A stretch of 64,000 nt of DNA from Acholeplasmatales bacterium (GCA_900767915.1 CAAGAX010000015.1:61504-125503); one strand, 5' to 3'; counted from the stretch's first letter, positions 53,226 through 63,768 are shown. The notes: generated by a model from the sequence alone, not told the origin. Made by a program: numbers and translations.

Positions 53226-53714
53226 ATGTTTAATAATTGTTTTGAATGTGGAACTAAGCTTGAAATAAAGTTTCTTGAACATGAAGGAATGATTCCTTAT
53301 TGTCCGAAATGTAAGGAATATCGTTTTCCAATTTTTTCTTCAGCTGTAAGCCTTGTAATATTAAATAAGGATCAAACTAAAACTTTATTTGTTAAGCAAT
53401 ATGGAACTAGCTTTTATAGATTAGTAGCTGGATATATAAATAAAGGTGAAAATGCAGAGGAAGCCCTAATTAGAGAAATGAAAGAAGAAATTGGGGTATC
53501 ACCATTTGAATATCATTTTCAAAAGACTGAATATTTTGAAAAAAGTAATACTCTTATGATTAATTATTATGTAATTTTAGAAAATGAGGAAATTACTCCT
53601 AATTATGAAATTGATTCATATTCTTGGTTTTCTATAAATGATGGATTAGAAGCTATAAAGGATGCTAAATTAGCGTCAAAGTTTTATAATTATTATTTAG
53701 AGCATAGAGCTTAA
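53226..53714 (+). CDS. NUDIX hydrolase with zinc ribbon
   Basis: 162 aa. N-terminal zinc ribbon (Cys5/Cys8 and Cys26/Cys29), then a NUDIX domain with the box GYINKGENAEEALIREMKEE (continuing IGV), matching GX5EX7REUXEEXGU. The ribbon plus NUDIX order recalls NADH pyrophosphatase NudC, but the SQPWPFPxS motif of NudC is not visible, so substrate is open. No good ribosome binding site; likely coupled to the hydrolase stop 1 base upstream. Confidence 0.88.
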   Translation: MFNNCFECGTKLEIKFLEHEGMIPYCPKCKEYRFPIFSSAVSLVILNKDQTKTLFVKQYGTSFYRLVAGYINKGENAEEALIREMKEEIGVSPFEYHFQKTEYFEKSNTLMINYYVILENEEITPNYEIDSYSWFSINDGLEAIKDAKLASKFYNYYLEHRA

Positions 53715-53737
53715 ATAAATTTAATATTTTTATAATA

Positions 53738-53774
53738 AAGATCTAAATTCTTTTAATGTTTTTAGGTCTTTTTT
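53738..53774 (+). terminator. Terminator after the NUDIX gene
   Basis: AAGATCTAAA (53738-53747) pairs with TTTAGGTCTT (53761-53770, one G-U), then a T-run. Confidence 0.75.
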
Positions 53775-53803
53775 ACTTTTAACTTAATTATTATATAAAA
53801 ATA

Positions 53804-53832
53804 TTTAAGGATTAGATTTTTAATGCTATAAT
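53804..53832 (+). promoter_or_regulatory. Promoter of recCBD
   Basis: Extended -10 TGCTATAAT (TATAAT at 53827-53832) with a weak -35 TTTAAG (53804-53809) at 17-bp spacing. Confidence 0.55.
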
Positions 53833-53882
53833 TTAACTATATTAATTTTATTCTTTATTTATAAATAATGATGAGGTGTAGT

Positions 53883-56564
53883 ATGAGAATAGAAAAATAT
53901 GATAATTTAAATATTATTGCTGATAAATTAATAGAAGAAATATTGAAAAATAAAAATCCCTTTGATACTTATAATATTGTCTTACCTAATCTTATTTTAG
54001 AACAATGGTTTAAAGCCTATTGGCTTAAAAAGACTAATAAGGTATTATTAAATGTTAAATTTACAAGATTATTACCATTTATAAATGAAGCTTATAATAA
54101 TAGTATACCTATTATGAGTACTGATAAAATGTCTTTATTTATTACTGATATACTTTTGAAAAATAAAAATTCATTTAAAGAAATAATTGATTATTATGAT
54201 AATAATTATGTTAATTTATATGATTTATCTAATAATTTATCTAGATTATTTAATAAATATGAAAATGATTGTTTTACACCTTCATCATATCAAAAAATTA
54301 TCTATGATAAGCTATATGAAAATAATAATTACATATTTTTAAGAAAAATAATAAATAATCCTATAGCAGTAGATAAAAAGACATTTATTATAGGCTTTAC
54401 AAGTATTGATAATATCTATTATAAAGCCTTAGAAAAGCTTCAAAATACAACTATTTATCTACAAAATAATATCAAATTAGAACATGATTTTTATTTATGT
54501 AGTGCTGCATCAAAGGAAAGAGAAATTGAATTTATTCATGATGAAATTTGTAAGCTATTAGAAAATAATGTAAAGCTATATGATATATTAGTATACGCAC
54601 CTAAGGTGAATGATTATGAAGGATTTATAAAAAAAGTATTTTCAACAGGTGGAGATAAAAGCTTTCCCTTTGTTCCTTATGTTATTATGAATAATAATAG
54701 AGATCTATCAAATTCAGCAGAAGCAATATCTTTATTATATAACATTTTAATAAGTGATGAATTTACTAGAAATGATTTTTATAAATTAATAACAAATCCA
54801 AGCATTCAAAAATCTCGTGGCATTGATAATAATAAAGTAAATGATATTATTGAATCATTAGATAAAATGAATGTATATAGAAATCATAAAAAATGTGATG
54901 AATGGCTTTATGGTATTAAAAGATTGTTATTATCTAAATTAATTGGTAATAGCTATAATGATAATTATATTAATTTAAACGGAGATATTTATTTGCCATA
55001 TGGAAATATTGCTATGGATGATAATACTATTTCTGTTATTTGTGATATTGTTAATGATATTTTAGAATTTAGAAAAAATAATGATTTTTCAGTTGATAAT
55101 ATTAAAATTTTATTAGATAAATGGCTATCTTATTCTAAAAATCAAGAATTTGAAGAAAATTATTATTATAATAGCTCATTAAGAATATTAGATTTTATTA
55201 AAGAAAATAATTTAGAATTACCAAAAGAAATTATATTTAAGGCATTAATTAATAGTAGTAAAAATATTACTATAACACCAGCTAATATTATTACAGGTGG
55301 AGTAACATTTCTTGATTTTAATCCTAAAAATGTTATTTCTAGTAAATATATCTTTTTATTAGGAATGTCAGATAATAATTTACCTAGAATAGATTGTAAT
55401 GATGAATTAGATGAAAGATTAGTTAGGAAATCTATTACAACAATAGATTATGAAACTTATAATTTTATTTGTAATAATGCTACTAAATTATATATGTCTT
55501 ATGTAAATATAGATTTAAAGTCATTACAAAAATTTATGCCATCATTATTATTATCTAAAAATACTCCTGATTTAATATTGGGATTAAGTGAAGATAGAGA
55601 TTATTCTAGCTTATATTCTAAAAGTGAATTTAATAAAAAATCTTATGGTATTAATTTAACAAAGAATTTTAATTCCATTGAAAAAAGCTATTCTTTACTT
55701 GAATTACCAAAAATAGTTAAATATAGAGAATTAGCAGATTTTATTAATGAAGGATTACAAGCTAAAATTAAAAGATTAATTACTAAAAATGATAATTCAT
55801 TAGAAAAAAGTAGTAAGGAATATGAACCATTAAAATCTTCTATAGATTATAAGCTTAAAAATGATTTAATCTTAAAAATGCTAGAAGAAAGAACTAATGA
55901 ATTAGATGAAGAAATAATAGATGAAATATTTGATAGATATAAAATAACTCATGATATACCCTATTTAGAAAATGATATTGATGATTCTATTAAAGTATGT
56001 AAAAATTATTTCATGACAATAATAGAAGGTTATAATCTTTGTAAGCCATTTACATTAGACTTAAATTATAATGATTTCAATTGGACACTTGATATAAAGG
56101 ATAGCTTTATATTTAGCTTTAATGATGGAAAATATTATTTTTATAATTTATATCCTAATACTTATAAAAAGCCTTCTGATTATACTAAAATATATATTAT
56201 ATCATTAGCTTATATTGTTAAAGAGAATATTAGTAACGCAATAATTAGATTAAATAATAATAAGGAATTTGAAGTATCATTAAATACGGCAATATATCTT
56301 TTAAATGAATTATATAATAAATATAATGATTATTCCTTATGTTATTTTTCTCCTATAAATTCTTATAGCTTAAATAATGATCAATATGATGATGTTATTA
56401 AAAATAGTAAAACTGAATGGAGAAATTTTAATGATAGTAATATGGTTAAAATTAGAGATATCGCTGGGTATAATAGAAAGAGCTTTAAGGATTTTTGGGA
56501 TAAATATAAAAAAGAAGTTAATAATCTAGTGTTATATAATATTGAGGAGGATAATAATGATTAA
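53883..56564 (+). CDS. recC: RecC subunit of RecBCD (exonuclease V gamma)
   Basis: 893 aa from ATG 53883, preceded by GAGGTG at 4-base spacing; two ATGs a few codons earlier overlap this site. N-terminal pattern (NIVLPNLILEQWF...NVKFTRLLPFI) and the segment REIEFIHDEICKLL...YDILVYAPKVNDYEGFI...FPFVPYVI fit RecC, not AddB. The C-terminus lacks the Cys cluster and nuclease motif of AddB. RecC is a catalytically dead helicase that holds the complex together and scans for Chi. Shorter than E. coli RecC (1122 aa). Neighbouring recB and recD confirm the identity. Confidence 0.82.
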   Translation: MRIEKYDNLNIIADKLIEEILKNKNPFDTYNIVLPNLILEQWFKAYWLKKTNKVLLNVKFTRLLPFINEAYNNSIPIMSTDKMSLFITDILLKNKNSFKEIIDYYDNNYVNLYDLSNNLSRLFNKYENDCFTPSSYQKIIYDKLYENNNYIFLRKIINNPIAVDKKTFIIGFTSIDNIYYKALEKLQNTTIYLQNNIKLEHDFYLCSAASKEREIEFIHDEICKLLENNVKLYDILVYAPKVNDYEGFIKKVFSTGGDKSFPFVPYVIMNNNRDLSNSAEAISLLYNILISDEFTRNDFYKLITNPSIQKSRGIDNNKVNDIIESLDKMNVYRNHKKCDEWLYGIKRLLLSKLIGNSYNDNYINLNGDIYLPYGNIAMDDNTISVICDIVNDILEFRKNNDFSVDNIKILLDKWLSYSKNQEFEENYYYNSSLRILDFIKENNLELPKEIIFKALINSSKNITITPANIITGGVTFLDFNPKNVISSKYIFLLGMSDNNLPRIDCNDELDERLVRKSITTIDYETYNFICNNATKLYMSYVNIDLKSLQKFMPSLLLSKNTPDLILGLSEDRDYSSLYSKSEFNKKSYGINLTKNFNSIEKSYSLLELPKIVKYRELADFINEGLQAKIKRLITKNDNSLEKSSKEYEPLKSSIDYKLKNDLILKMLEERTNELDEEIIDEIFDRYKITHDIPYLENDIDDSIKVCKNYFMTIIEGYNLCKPFTLDLNYNDFNWTLDIKDSFIFSFNDGKYYFYNLYPNTYKKPSDYTKIYIISLAYIVKENISNAIIRLNNNKEFEVSLNTAIYLLNELYNKYNDYSLCYFSPINSYSLNNDQYDDVIKNSKTEWRNFNDSNMVKIRDIAGYNRKSFKDFWDKYKKEVNNLVLYNIEEDNND

Positions 56565-59500
56565 TTTTGATGTAAATAATTTTAAATTATATGAAAATTA
56601 TTCTATTTCTGCCTCTGCTGGTACTGGTAAAACTTATAATATAGTTGGAATAGTTGAAAAGCTTATTAGAAGTGGAATTGATATTAGTAATATTTTAATT
56701 GTTACTTATACTGAAAAGGCTGCAGGAGAATTATTTTCAAGAATTGATGAAAATTTAAAATCAAAGAATATTTGTGTAGATATGAATAAGGCTCATATTG
56801 GTACTATACATTCATTTTGTAAGGATTGTTTAAATTCTTATTATTTATCAATAGGTATCCCTTCTCATTTAAAGGTTATAGATAAATCTAATTTAGATTA
56901 TTTATATGAAGAATATATAAGAGCTTTATTATATGATAATAAAATAGAATATGATTATTTGTTTAAGGAAAGCTCTAAAAGGAATAATTTTATTAAAGAA
57001 ATAGCTGATAAGCTTTATTTAGATAAATTTGGTAATATTGATCCTAAAATAATTAGCTTTTTAGAAGAAGATAATAATGAATTCTTTTATGATTTTTGTA
57101 AGAAAAGTAAGAATTTAAAATTATCATTTGATGAAATAATTAAATATTATGTTAAATGCATGAATGAGTGTAATAGCTCTATTAAGCCATCATATGAAAA
57201 GCTTATTGAAATACTAAATGATCTTAATTCAAATGATCCTGTAATTTATACTGAGGATCCTTTAACAATAGAGTATATAAATAGTCATAAGAATTTAAGC
57301 ATTGAAGAAATGCAAGATTTGATAAAGCTTGAAAAGAAGCAAAATAAGGATAAAAAGGATGAATATAATAAGATAAATTCAGAATTAAAAGCAATTATTG
57401 ATAGATTAGATAATCGAGATAAAGTGGTTAATTATATAGTTACTGATGGTATTAGAGGCTTAAAAGCTAATTTAAAATTATTAAAATTAGAAAGGTTTAA
57501 ATTCTTAAAGGAAATTAAAGAATTTAAATTAAATGATATTACTTTGTTAAAAAAATATGCAATTGAATATTATAATTTATGTCAAAATGTTAAAAAAGAA
57601 AATTCATGGATAACATTTGATGATATGTTAAGGGAATTAAGAGAAGCAGTAATACATAATGATGAAATAAAAAATAGATTAAGAAATCAATTTAAATATG
57701 CAATAATTGATGAATTTCAAGATACTAATCAGCTTCAATGGGATATATTTAAAAATGTATTTTTAGATAGTAATAAAAATAATATTATAGTTGTTGGAGA
57801 TAATAAGCAATCTATTTATTCATTTCAAGGAGCTGATTTAACAGTATATAATAAGGCTTGTAAGGAAATTATTGATAAAGGTGGAAATGAATGCTTTTTA
57901 GCTAATAATTATAGATCATCTGCTTCAATGATTAATGGATATAATGCTTTATTTAAAGCAGATGCGTTTAAATCATTAAATTATAAAGATGTTGGTGTTG
58001 GTAATGATAAGATAATTGCTAAATATAATAATCAAGAAATTAAAGGTATCAATATTGTTTTAACTAAAAGAGAAATTGAAGATGATGATAATAATATTAT
58101 CTATCAAGATTATTATATTACTCCTAATGAATATGCCAGTAAATGCGTTGAAATGATTGTTGATTTTTGTAGTAAGGATAGTAATGGTAACACTAAGCTT
58201 AGAGTTGAAAGTGAAAATAAAGGTGAAAAGGAAAGAAATGTTTCATTCAAGGATTTTATGGCTTTAGCCCGTACAAAGGCTGAGCTTTCAAGCTTTGAAT
58301 ATGCATTAACAAAGGCCGGTGTTCCTTATATCAAATATAAGGATGATAAGCTTTTTAAGGGTATTGAATGTGCTCATTGGATAGCTTTAATTGAAGCAAT
58401 TATTTCTAATGATTTTATTGGTGATAATAGAAAATATTTTAGAAAGGCTTTATTTACTAAATTCTTTGGATTAAGCTTAAAGGATATTTCTAGTAGTGAT
58501 TTTGACAAGGATGATACTCCTGAAATGGATTTAATGATGAAATGGAGGGAATTAGCTTCACTATATAAATATGATGAGCTTATTTATTCTATACTAACAG
58601 ATTCAAATTTAGATAGTGTATTAGGTAGTATTTCTGATATTCAAAGCTTAAATGTTTTTAAACAAATTGGAGATTATGCCTTATCATATTTATTAAATGA
58701 TAATTCTTTATTTTTACTTATGAATAATCTAAAGAAGCTTTCAAATGGCGATAGTGATGATGAAGATATGAATGGAGCTATTGTTGAAAAAGGAACAGAC
58801 TTTGATTGTGTTGAGCTTATGACTATGCATGCATCTAAGGGATTAGATAGAGCTGTAGTTTTTTCTTTAGGTGGAGAGGCTACTTCTAAAGCAATAAGTG
58901 GCGTTCAAATCTGCCATAAAGAAGTAATTGATAAGAATGGTAATTCTGATATAAAGGCTTTTATTACAATTAAGGATGATGATAATAAAGGAGATCTTAA
59001 TAGAGAGTCTAATGAGGAAAAGGAAAGATTATTTTATGTTGCCTATACAAGGGCTAGAAATCTTATGTTTTTACCTTATTATAAGCCTATAGATAATTTT
59101 CCTGTGACTTTAGCTATAAAGGAATATATTAATAATCCTGATAATGATTCATTATATAATAAATGCTATTATGAAGATGATAAGGTTATTCCTGATGAAG
59201 AATTAAAAAATATGGTTAGTAATATTATTGGTAAAAAGAATGATACCTATATTGATAATGAGACTATTGAAAAGCTAAAAAAAATATCTAATGGAATGAA
59301 TAAGCATTTAAGCTTTAAGCATTCTTATGCTTCAATGTCTAAATTAAAAGAAAATAATAATATTATTGATGATGAAATTAATAGTAATAAAGAGGGATTA
59401 GAGCTTGATGAAAAGCTTATAGGCTTTGATTTAAATTCTATTCCTGCCAAATTAGAATATGATTCCTCTATAGCTTTTGAAATACCATTAGGATTCCCTA

Positions 59501-60186
59501 AAGGAGCGATGGTTGGTACTACCTTACATGAGATATTTGAAAAATTTGAATTTACTGATATTAATAAAGAAAATAATCTTAATGAATTAATTATAGAACG
59601 ATTTAAAGCTAATAAGCTTAGACTTAAGGATGAATATAGTAGTTATATTTATAATATGGTTTTAAATGTACTTGAAGCGAAATTTCCTATTATTCAAGGT
59701 AATAATATTTATTTAGATAATTATTTTTATTTATCTAATATTGCTTTATTAGATAGAAAAGCTGAGGTTGAATTTAATTTTAGTGAATTAGTAAATGGTG
59801 ATTTTTCTAATTATTGTAATGGATTTATTGATTTATTATTTAAGCGTGGAGATTATTATAGTATTTTAGACTGGAAGTCAGATACTATCAATAATGATGA
59901 TTTATTAAGCTATAATAATCTTAATGACATTAAAAAAAGAGTAGATGGTCATTATTCTATCCAAAGAGTTTTATATTCTTATACATTAATTTCATGGCTC
60001 TATGATTTAGGATTAGAAAAATCAAAAGAAGAGGTTTTTAATAAGCATTTTGGTGGTATTTATTATGTTTTTATTAGAGGATGTCATAAGGATAGCTTTA
60101 ATGGAATTTATGCTCAAACATGGAAGTCATGGAGTGAGCTTGAAAAGGAATTTAATAATATTATGAATAAGTGTAAATATCTATAA
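56557..60186 (+). CDS. recB: RecB helicase-nuclease of RecBCD
   Basis: 1209 aa from ATG 56557, with GAGGAGG 6 bases upstream; overlaps recC by 8. UvrD/Rep-type helicase: Walker A SASAGTGKT (Lys25), DEFQDTNQLQWD (motif II), VGDNKQSIYSFQGAD, MTMHASKGLD and VAYTRARN motifs. C-terminal nuclease with Asp1092, Asp1105 and Lys1107 (ILDWKSDT) at the same spacing as E. coli D1067, D1080 and K1082, followed by the YSIQRVLYSYTL helix. Could be AddA by helicase motifs, but recC and recD on either side argue for RecB. Processes double-strand breaks. Confidence 0.88.
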   Translation: MINFDVNNFKLYENYSISASAGTGKTYNIVGIVEKLIRSGIDISNILIVTYTEKAAGELFSRIDENLKSKNICVDMNKAHIGTIHSFCKDCLNSYYLSIGIPSHLKVIDKSNLDYLYEEYIRALLYDNKIEYDYLFKESSKRNNFIKEIADKLYLDKFGNIDPKIISFLEEDNNEFFYDFCKKSKNLKLSFDEIIKYYVKCMNECNSSIKPSYEKLIEILNDLNSNDPVIYTEDPLTIEYINSHKNLSIEEMQDLIKLEKKQNKDKKDEYNKINSELKAIIDRLDNRDKVVNYIVTDGIRGLKANLKLLKLERFKFLKEIKEFKLNDITLLKKYAIEYYNLCQNVKKENSWITFDDMLRELREAVIHNDEIKNRLRNQFKYAIIDEFQDTNQLQWDIFKNVFLDSNKNNIIVVGDNKQSIYSFQGADLTVYNKACKEIIDKGGNECFLANNYRSSASMINGYNALFKADAFKSLNYKDVGVGNDKIIAKYNNQEIKGINIVLTKREIEDDDNNIIYQDYYITPNEYASKCVEMIVDFCSKDSNGNTKLRVESENKGEKERNVSFKDFMALARTKAELSSFEYALTKAGVPYIKYKDDKLFKGIECAHWIALIEAIISNDFIGDNRKYFRKALFTKFFGLSLKDISSSDFDKDDTPEMDLMMKWRELASLYKYDELIYSILTDSNLDSVLGSISDIQSLNVFKQIGDYALSYLLNDNSLFLLMNNLKKLSNGDSDDEDMNGAIVEKGTDFDCVELMTMHASKGLDRAVVFSLGGEATSKAISGVQICHKEVIDKNGNSDIKAFITIKDDDNKGDLNRESNEEKERLFYVAYTRARNLMFLPYYKPIDNFPVTLAIKEYINNPDNDSLYNKCYYEDDKVIPDEELKNMVSNIIGKKNDTYIDNETIEKLKKISNGMNKHLSFKHSYASMSKLKENNNIIDDEINSNKEGLELDEKLIGFDLNSIPAKLEYDSSIAFEIPLGFPKGAMVGTTLHEIFEKFEFTDINKENNLNELIIERFKANKLRLKDEYSSYIYNMVLNVLEAKFPIIQGNNIYLDNYFYLSNIALLDRKAEVEFNFSELVNGDFSNYCNGFIDLLFKRGDYYSILDWKSDTINNDDLLSYNNLNDIKKRVDGHYSIQRVLYSYTLISWLYDLGLEKSKEEVFNKHFGGIYYVFIRGCHKDSFNGIYAQTWKSWSELEKEFNNIMNKCKYL

Positions 60187-60198
60187 TGGGGTGATATA

Positions 60199-62091
60199 GT
60201 GGATGATATAGAATTTGTTGATAGTTTAATTAAATATCGATTTATGGATAAAATATGGAATAATGTTATCAAATATATCATTAAACCTTTAGATGATAAT
60301 ATAGATATTATTAAGCTTTTAGCTATTTATTTTGTTTATATTTGTGATGGTTCATCAGCTATGCCATTAGACAAGGATATTTTATTTAGGGAATGGAATT
60401 TAAAATGTGATAGTATGGAAATATTGTTTAAATCATTAGAAGAAGATAATTTATTAGAAGAGCTTTTAATGGTAAATAATATTAGAAATGAAGGAGCTTT
60501 AGCTATTTCTAAGATTGAATTATTAATAAACTCAAGTAAATTAGTAGGTAATAATAAGCTATTTATTATTGATAATTCTTTTATCTTTGCGAGAAAATAT
60601 TATAACGCTAAAAATGGTATTAAGGATTCTATTAAAAGATTATTTTTAGATTTTAATGATTCTTGTAGTATTTTATTTAATGTTGATGAAATATGGAAAA
60701 CCGCAGCAATAAAACAAAAGGAAGTTATTGAAAAAGGATTAATAAAAAATTTAATTGTTACAGGTGGACCTGGTACAGGTAAAACTACAGCAGTATTTTA
60801 TTTATTATTAGCTTTACTTAAGAATCATAAGGATTATAAGGTTTATATGACTGCTCCATCTGGTAAAGCAGCATCACGTATTAAAGAAAGTATTAATGGA
60901 GAAATAGCAAATGCTAAGAAAAATAATCTTATAGGGTATGATGAAGAGATTAAAAAGCTTACTGAAACTAAAGAGAGTACTATTCATAGATTATTAGGTA
61001 ATGATTATAATACAAATGATTTTTTGTATAATTTGAATAATCAATTTGAAGAGAATTCTATTTTTATTATTGATGAATCTAGTATGATTGATGTTTGTAT
61101 ATTTGATTCATTATTAAAGGCTATTCCAAATGGAAGTAGATTATTTATTTTAGGTGATAAATATCAGCTTCCTTCAGTAGAATGTGGAGCTGTTTTGGCG
61201 GATTTATTAACTAATAAGGAATTAGCGGATAATATTGTAGAACTAAATGAGTCACATAGATTTAAAAAGGGATCTCCTATTTATGAGCTTGCCGATAAGG
61301 TAAATAATGGTATTAATATTAATGTTAATTATATTGATGAATTTAATATTATTGATAGAAAAAAAGGAGAATATCCAGTATTTTATTATGATGATGAAAA
61401 CAATATAAATCAAGATTTTAATAAAATATTAGAAATGTGGGCTAAAAAATTTTATTGTGATTTTCAAAAAATGTGTACTGGTATTCTTTTTAATGAAGAA
61501 GCTTTGGATAATATTTTTTCTAAAATAGATGAAGCAAGAGTTTTAAGTGCTGAAAATGAAGGTAGAATAGGTGTTAACAATATAAATAAAATTATTAGAG
61601 ATAATGTTATTGATAAAAGCTTTAAAGCTAATATAAAAGGGTTTTATCCTGGAATGCCTATTATGATATTAAAGAATAATGCATCATTAGATTTGTATAA
61701 TGGAGATACAGGTATTCTTGTAACATTTTTAAATAGTAATAATTTATATTTCCTTATTGAAAAGGATAGTAAATATTATAATAAGGATTCTAATAAATTA
61801 GAGGATAAGATTCTTAAGCTAGGCAAATATATGCTATATCCATTAAGAATGCTTGATTTAAATGATATTATTTATGCTTATTCTATTACTATACATAAAT
61901 CTCAAGGATCTGGTTATGAAAATATTATGGTTGTATTACCTAAGAAGAAGGGACATCCTTTACTTAATAGACAGATACTTTATACAGCAATAACTAGAAC
62001 TAAGGGGCCTACATATATTATTTCAAATGAGGATAGAATAAATGAAGCAATTGGAAAAGTAGTAACAAGATATACAAGAATTTTTGATTGA
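60199..62091 (+). CDS. recD: RecD helicase of RecBCD (exonuclease V alpha)
   Basis: 630 aa starting at GTG 60199, with GGGGTG 5 bases upstream. Superfamily 1B helicase: N-terminal RecB-binding domain, Walker A VTGGPGTGKTT, FIIDESSMID, GDKYQLPSVECG, and near the C-terminus YSITIHKSQGSGYE and LYTAITRTK. Length near the 608 aa of E. coli RecD and it lacks the long extension of RecD2, so it is the RecBCD subunit. Ends in TGA. Confidence 0.9.
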   Translation: MDDIEFVDSLIKYRFMDKIWNNVIKYIIKPLDDNIDIIKLLAIYFVYICDGSSAMPLDKDILFREWNLKCDSMEILFKSLEEDNLLEELLMVNNIRNEGALAISKIELLINSSKLVGNNKLFIIDNSFIFARKYYNAKNGIKDSIKRLFLDFNDSCSILFNVDEIWKTAAIKQKEVIEKGLIKNLIVTGGPGTGKTTAVFYLLLALLKNHKDYKVYMTAPSGKAASRIKESINGEIANAKKNNLIGYDEEIKKLTETKESTIHRLLGNDYNTNDFLYNLNNQFEENSIFIIDESSMIDVCIFDSLLKAIPNGSRLFILGDKYQLPSVECGAVLADLLTNKELADNIVELNESHRFKKGSPIYELADKVNNGININVNYIDEFNIIDRKKGEYPVFYYDDENNINQDFNKILEMWAKKFYCDFQKMCTGILFNEEALDNIFSKIDEARVLSAENEGRIGVNNINKIIRDNVIDKSFKANIKGFYPGMPIMILKNNASLDLYNGDTGILVTFLNSNNLYFLIEKDSKYYNKDSNKLEDKILKLGKYMLYPLRMLDLNDIIYAYSITIHKSQGSGYENIMVVLPKKKGHPLLNRQILYTAITRTKGPTYIISNEDRINEAIGKVVTRYTRIFD

Positions 62092-62122
62092 GAAAATGTG
62101 ATGCTTATAGTAGCTTTTTTAA

Positions 62123-62151
62123 TTGAGAATTAAATGTATTTATGATACAAT
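62123..62151 (+). promoter_or_regulatory. Promoter of the alarmone synthetase-map operon
   Basis: TTGAGA (62123-62128), 17-bp spacer, extended -10 TGATACAAT (TACAAT at 62146-62151). Confidence 0.7.
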
Positions 62152-62168
62152 ACCTTAGGTGGTATTAA

Positions 62169-62861
62169 ATGATTTTAAAAAAAGAACATATTCCTAATAT
62201 AGGTAGAATTGATAGTACATCATTTCTTTCAGATAAAGAAAAGGAATTTGTAAAGTCATATTTCATAAGAGAACAGGAATTTAGATATGCGCTTAGAAAT
62301 ATGTCTAGTAAATTTGAAAATTTAGATGATTATTGTGAGATGCATTTTGATCACAATCCTATTCATCATATTGAATCTAGAATAAAAACTGCTGAAAGCC
62401 TTCTTGAAAAGATTAAAAGAAGAAATTTAGATTTAAATATTGATGTTTTAGGTACTGATATATTTGATGTTGCTGGTATGAGAGTAGTATGTAATTATAT
62501 AAATGATATTTATAGAATAGAACAGCTTTTACTGCAACAAAAGGATATTGAAGTTTTAATTAGAAAGGATTATATTCTTAATCCAAAGGAGTCTGGATAT
62601 AGAAGCTTACATGATATTTTTTTACTTGAAATAAATGTTGATGGTGAAGTTAAGAAAATACCTGTTGAGGTTCAATTTAGAACTATCGCAATGGATATGT
62701 GGGCTTCATTAGAACATGAATTAAGATATAAAAGTACAAAAATTATAGATGATATTGATAAAAATAATTTAAAAGAGTATTCTAATGAATTATATAATAT
62801 GGATTTAAAGATGCAAAGACTATATATTAAAACAGTCTTAGGAGATAATGATAATGATTGA
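62169..62861 (+). CDS. Small alarmone synthetase (RelQ-like GTP pyrophosphokinase)
   Basis: 230 aa, a stand-alone RelA/SpoT synthetase domain without hydrolase or TGS/ACT domains. Motifs: ESRIKTAESLLEKIKRR (ATP contacts), DVAGMRVVCNYINDIY, NPKESGYRSLHDIF (GTP-binding G-loop) and VEVQFRT with the catalytic Glu, then WASLEHELRYK. Makes (p)ppGpp in stress. Length is close to RelQ/YjbM (about 210 aa). AGGTGG precedes the ATG. Overlaps map by 8 bases. Confidence 0.92.
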   Translation: MILKKEHIPNIGRIDSTSFLSDKEKEFVKSYFIREQEFRYALRNMSSKFENLDDYCEMHFDHNPIHHIESRIKTAESLLEKIKRRNLDLNIDVLGTDIFDVAGMRVVCNYINDIYRIEQLLLQQKDIEVLIRKDYILNPKESGYRSLHDIFLLEINVDGEVKKIPVEVQFRTIAMDMWASLEHELRYKSTKIIDDIDKNNLKEYSNELYNMDLKMQRLYIKTVLGDNDND

Positions 62862-63663
62862 TTTTGATAAGCTTGTTAAGGAATATAATAAAAAAGGTAT
62901 TCCTACTCCAGATAGAAAAATGATTAAAACTAGTGAACAAATTGAAGGAATTAGAAAAGCTGGTGTTGTTAATACTAAGGTATTAGACTATGTTAGTGAA
63001 AATATTCATGTAGGTATGACTACAGAGGAAATTAATACTCTTGTTCATACGAAAACATTAGAGCTAGGAGGAATTCCAGCACCTTTAAATTATGAGGGCT
63101 TTCCTAAGAGTGTTTGTACATCTATTAATGATGAGGTTTGCCATGGTATTCCCTCTAATGATGTAGTATTAAATGATGGAGATATTATCAATGTAGATTG
63201 TACTACTATTGTTGATGGGTATTATGCGGATGCATCTCGTATGTTTTTAATTGGTAATGTTGATGAAAATGCTAAAAAATTAGTTAAGGTAACAAAGGAA
63301 TGTCTTGATTTAGCTGTTAAGGAGCTTCATCCTTTTTCTAGATTAAGAGATATTGGCTATGTTATTGAACGTCATGCGAAAGAAAATGGCTTTAGCGTAG
63401 TACACAATATTGGTGGACATGGAGTTGGACTTGAATTTCATGAGGATCCTTTTATTTATCATTTTGGAAAGAAAAATACAGGTATGGTTTTATTTCCTGG
63501 TATGGTTTTTACAATAGAGCCAATGATTAATGAAGGAACAAATCAGGTTTTTTTGGATGCAGATAATAATTGGACGATTTATACTGATGATGGTGGATGG
63601 AGTAGTCAGTATGAATATACAGTAGCTATAACTGAGGATGGAGTAGAAATACTTGCTCATTAA
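62854..63663 (+). CDS. map: Methionine aminopeptidase type I
   Basis: 269 aa from ATG 62854, 9 bases after GGAG; an ATG 6 bases earlier is too close to it. Pita-bread fold with metal ligands in NVDCTTIVDGYYADASR (two Asp), HNIGGHGVGLEFHEDP (His), FTIEPM (Glu) and the last Glu in SQYEYTVAI. Removes the initiator Met. The first ~35 residues extend beyond the minimal core. Its coupling to an alarmone synthetase is not a usual pair. Confidence 0.93.
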   Translation: MIDFDKLVKEYNKKGIPTPDRKMIKTSEQIEGIRKAGVVNTKVLDYVSENIHVGMTTEEINTLVHTKTLELGGIPAPLNYEGFPKSVCTSINDEVCHGIPSNDVVLNDGDIINVDCTTIVDGYYADASRMFLIGNVDENAKKLVKVTKECLDLAVKELHPFSRLRDIGYVIERHAKENGFSVVHNIGGHGVGLEFHEDPFIYHFGKKNTGMVLFPGMVFTIEPMINEGTNQVFLDADNNWTIYTDDGGWSSQYEYTVAITEDGVEILAH

Positions 63664-63720
63664 TAATTAATTTTTATAATAAATTTGTTATATAATAGCT
63701 AATATTTTTTGAATAACTTA

Positions 63721-63752
63721 AAAAAGCTTCTATTTTATTTGAAGCTTTTTTT
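63721..63752 (+). terminator. Terminator of map
   Basis: Perfect 10-bp stem AAAAAGCTTC/GAAGCTTTTT around ten bases, ending in a T-run. Confidence 0.85.
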
Positions 63753-63768
63753 GATTATATTTTTTTAT

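Noticed and set aside
53883..60186. AddB-AddA annotation
   Set aside because: No Cys cluster or nuclease motif at the end of the first protein, RecC-like segments are present, and a RecD-size helicase follows; RecBCD fits better, though not proven.
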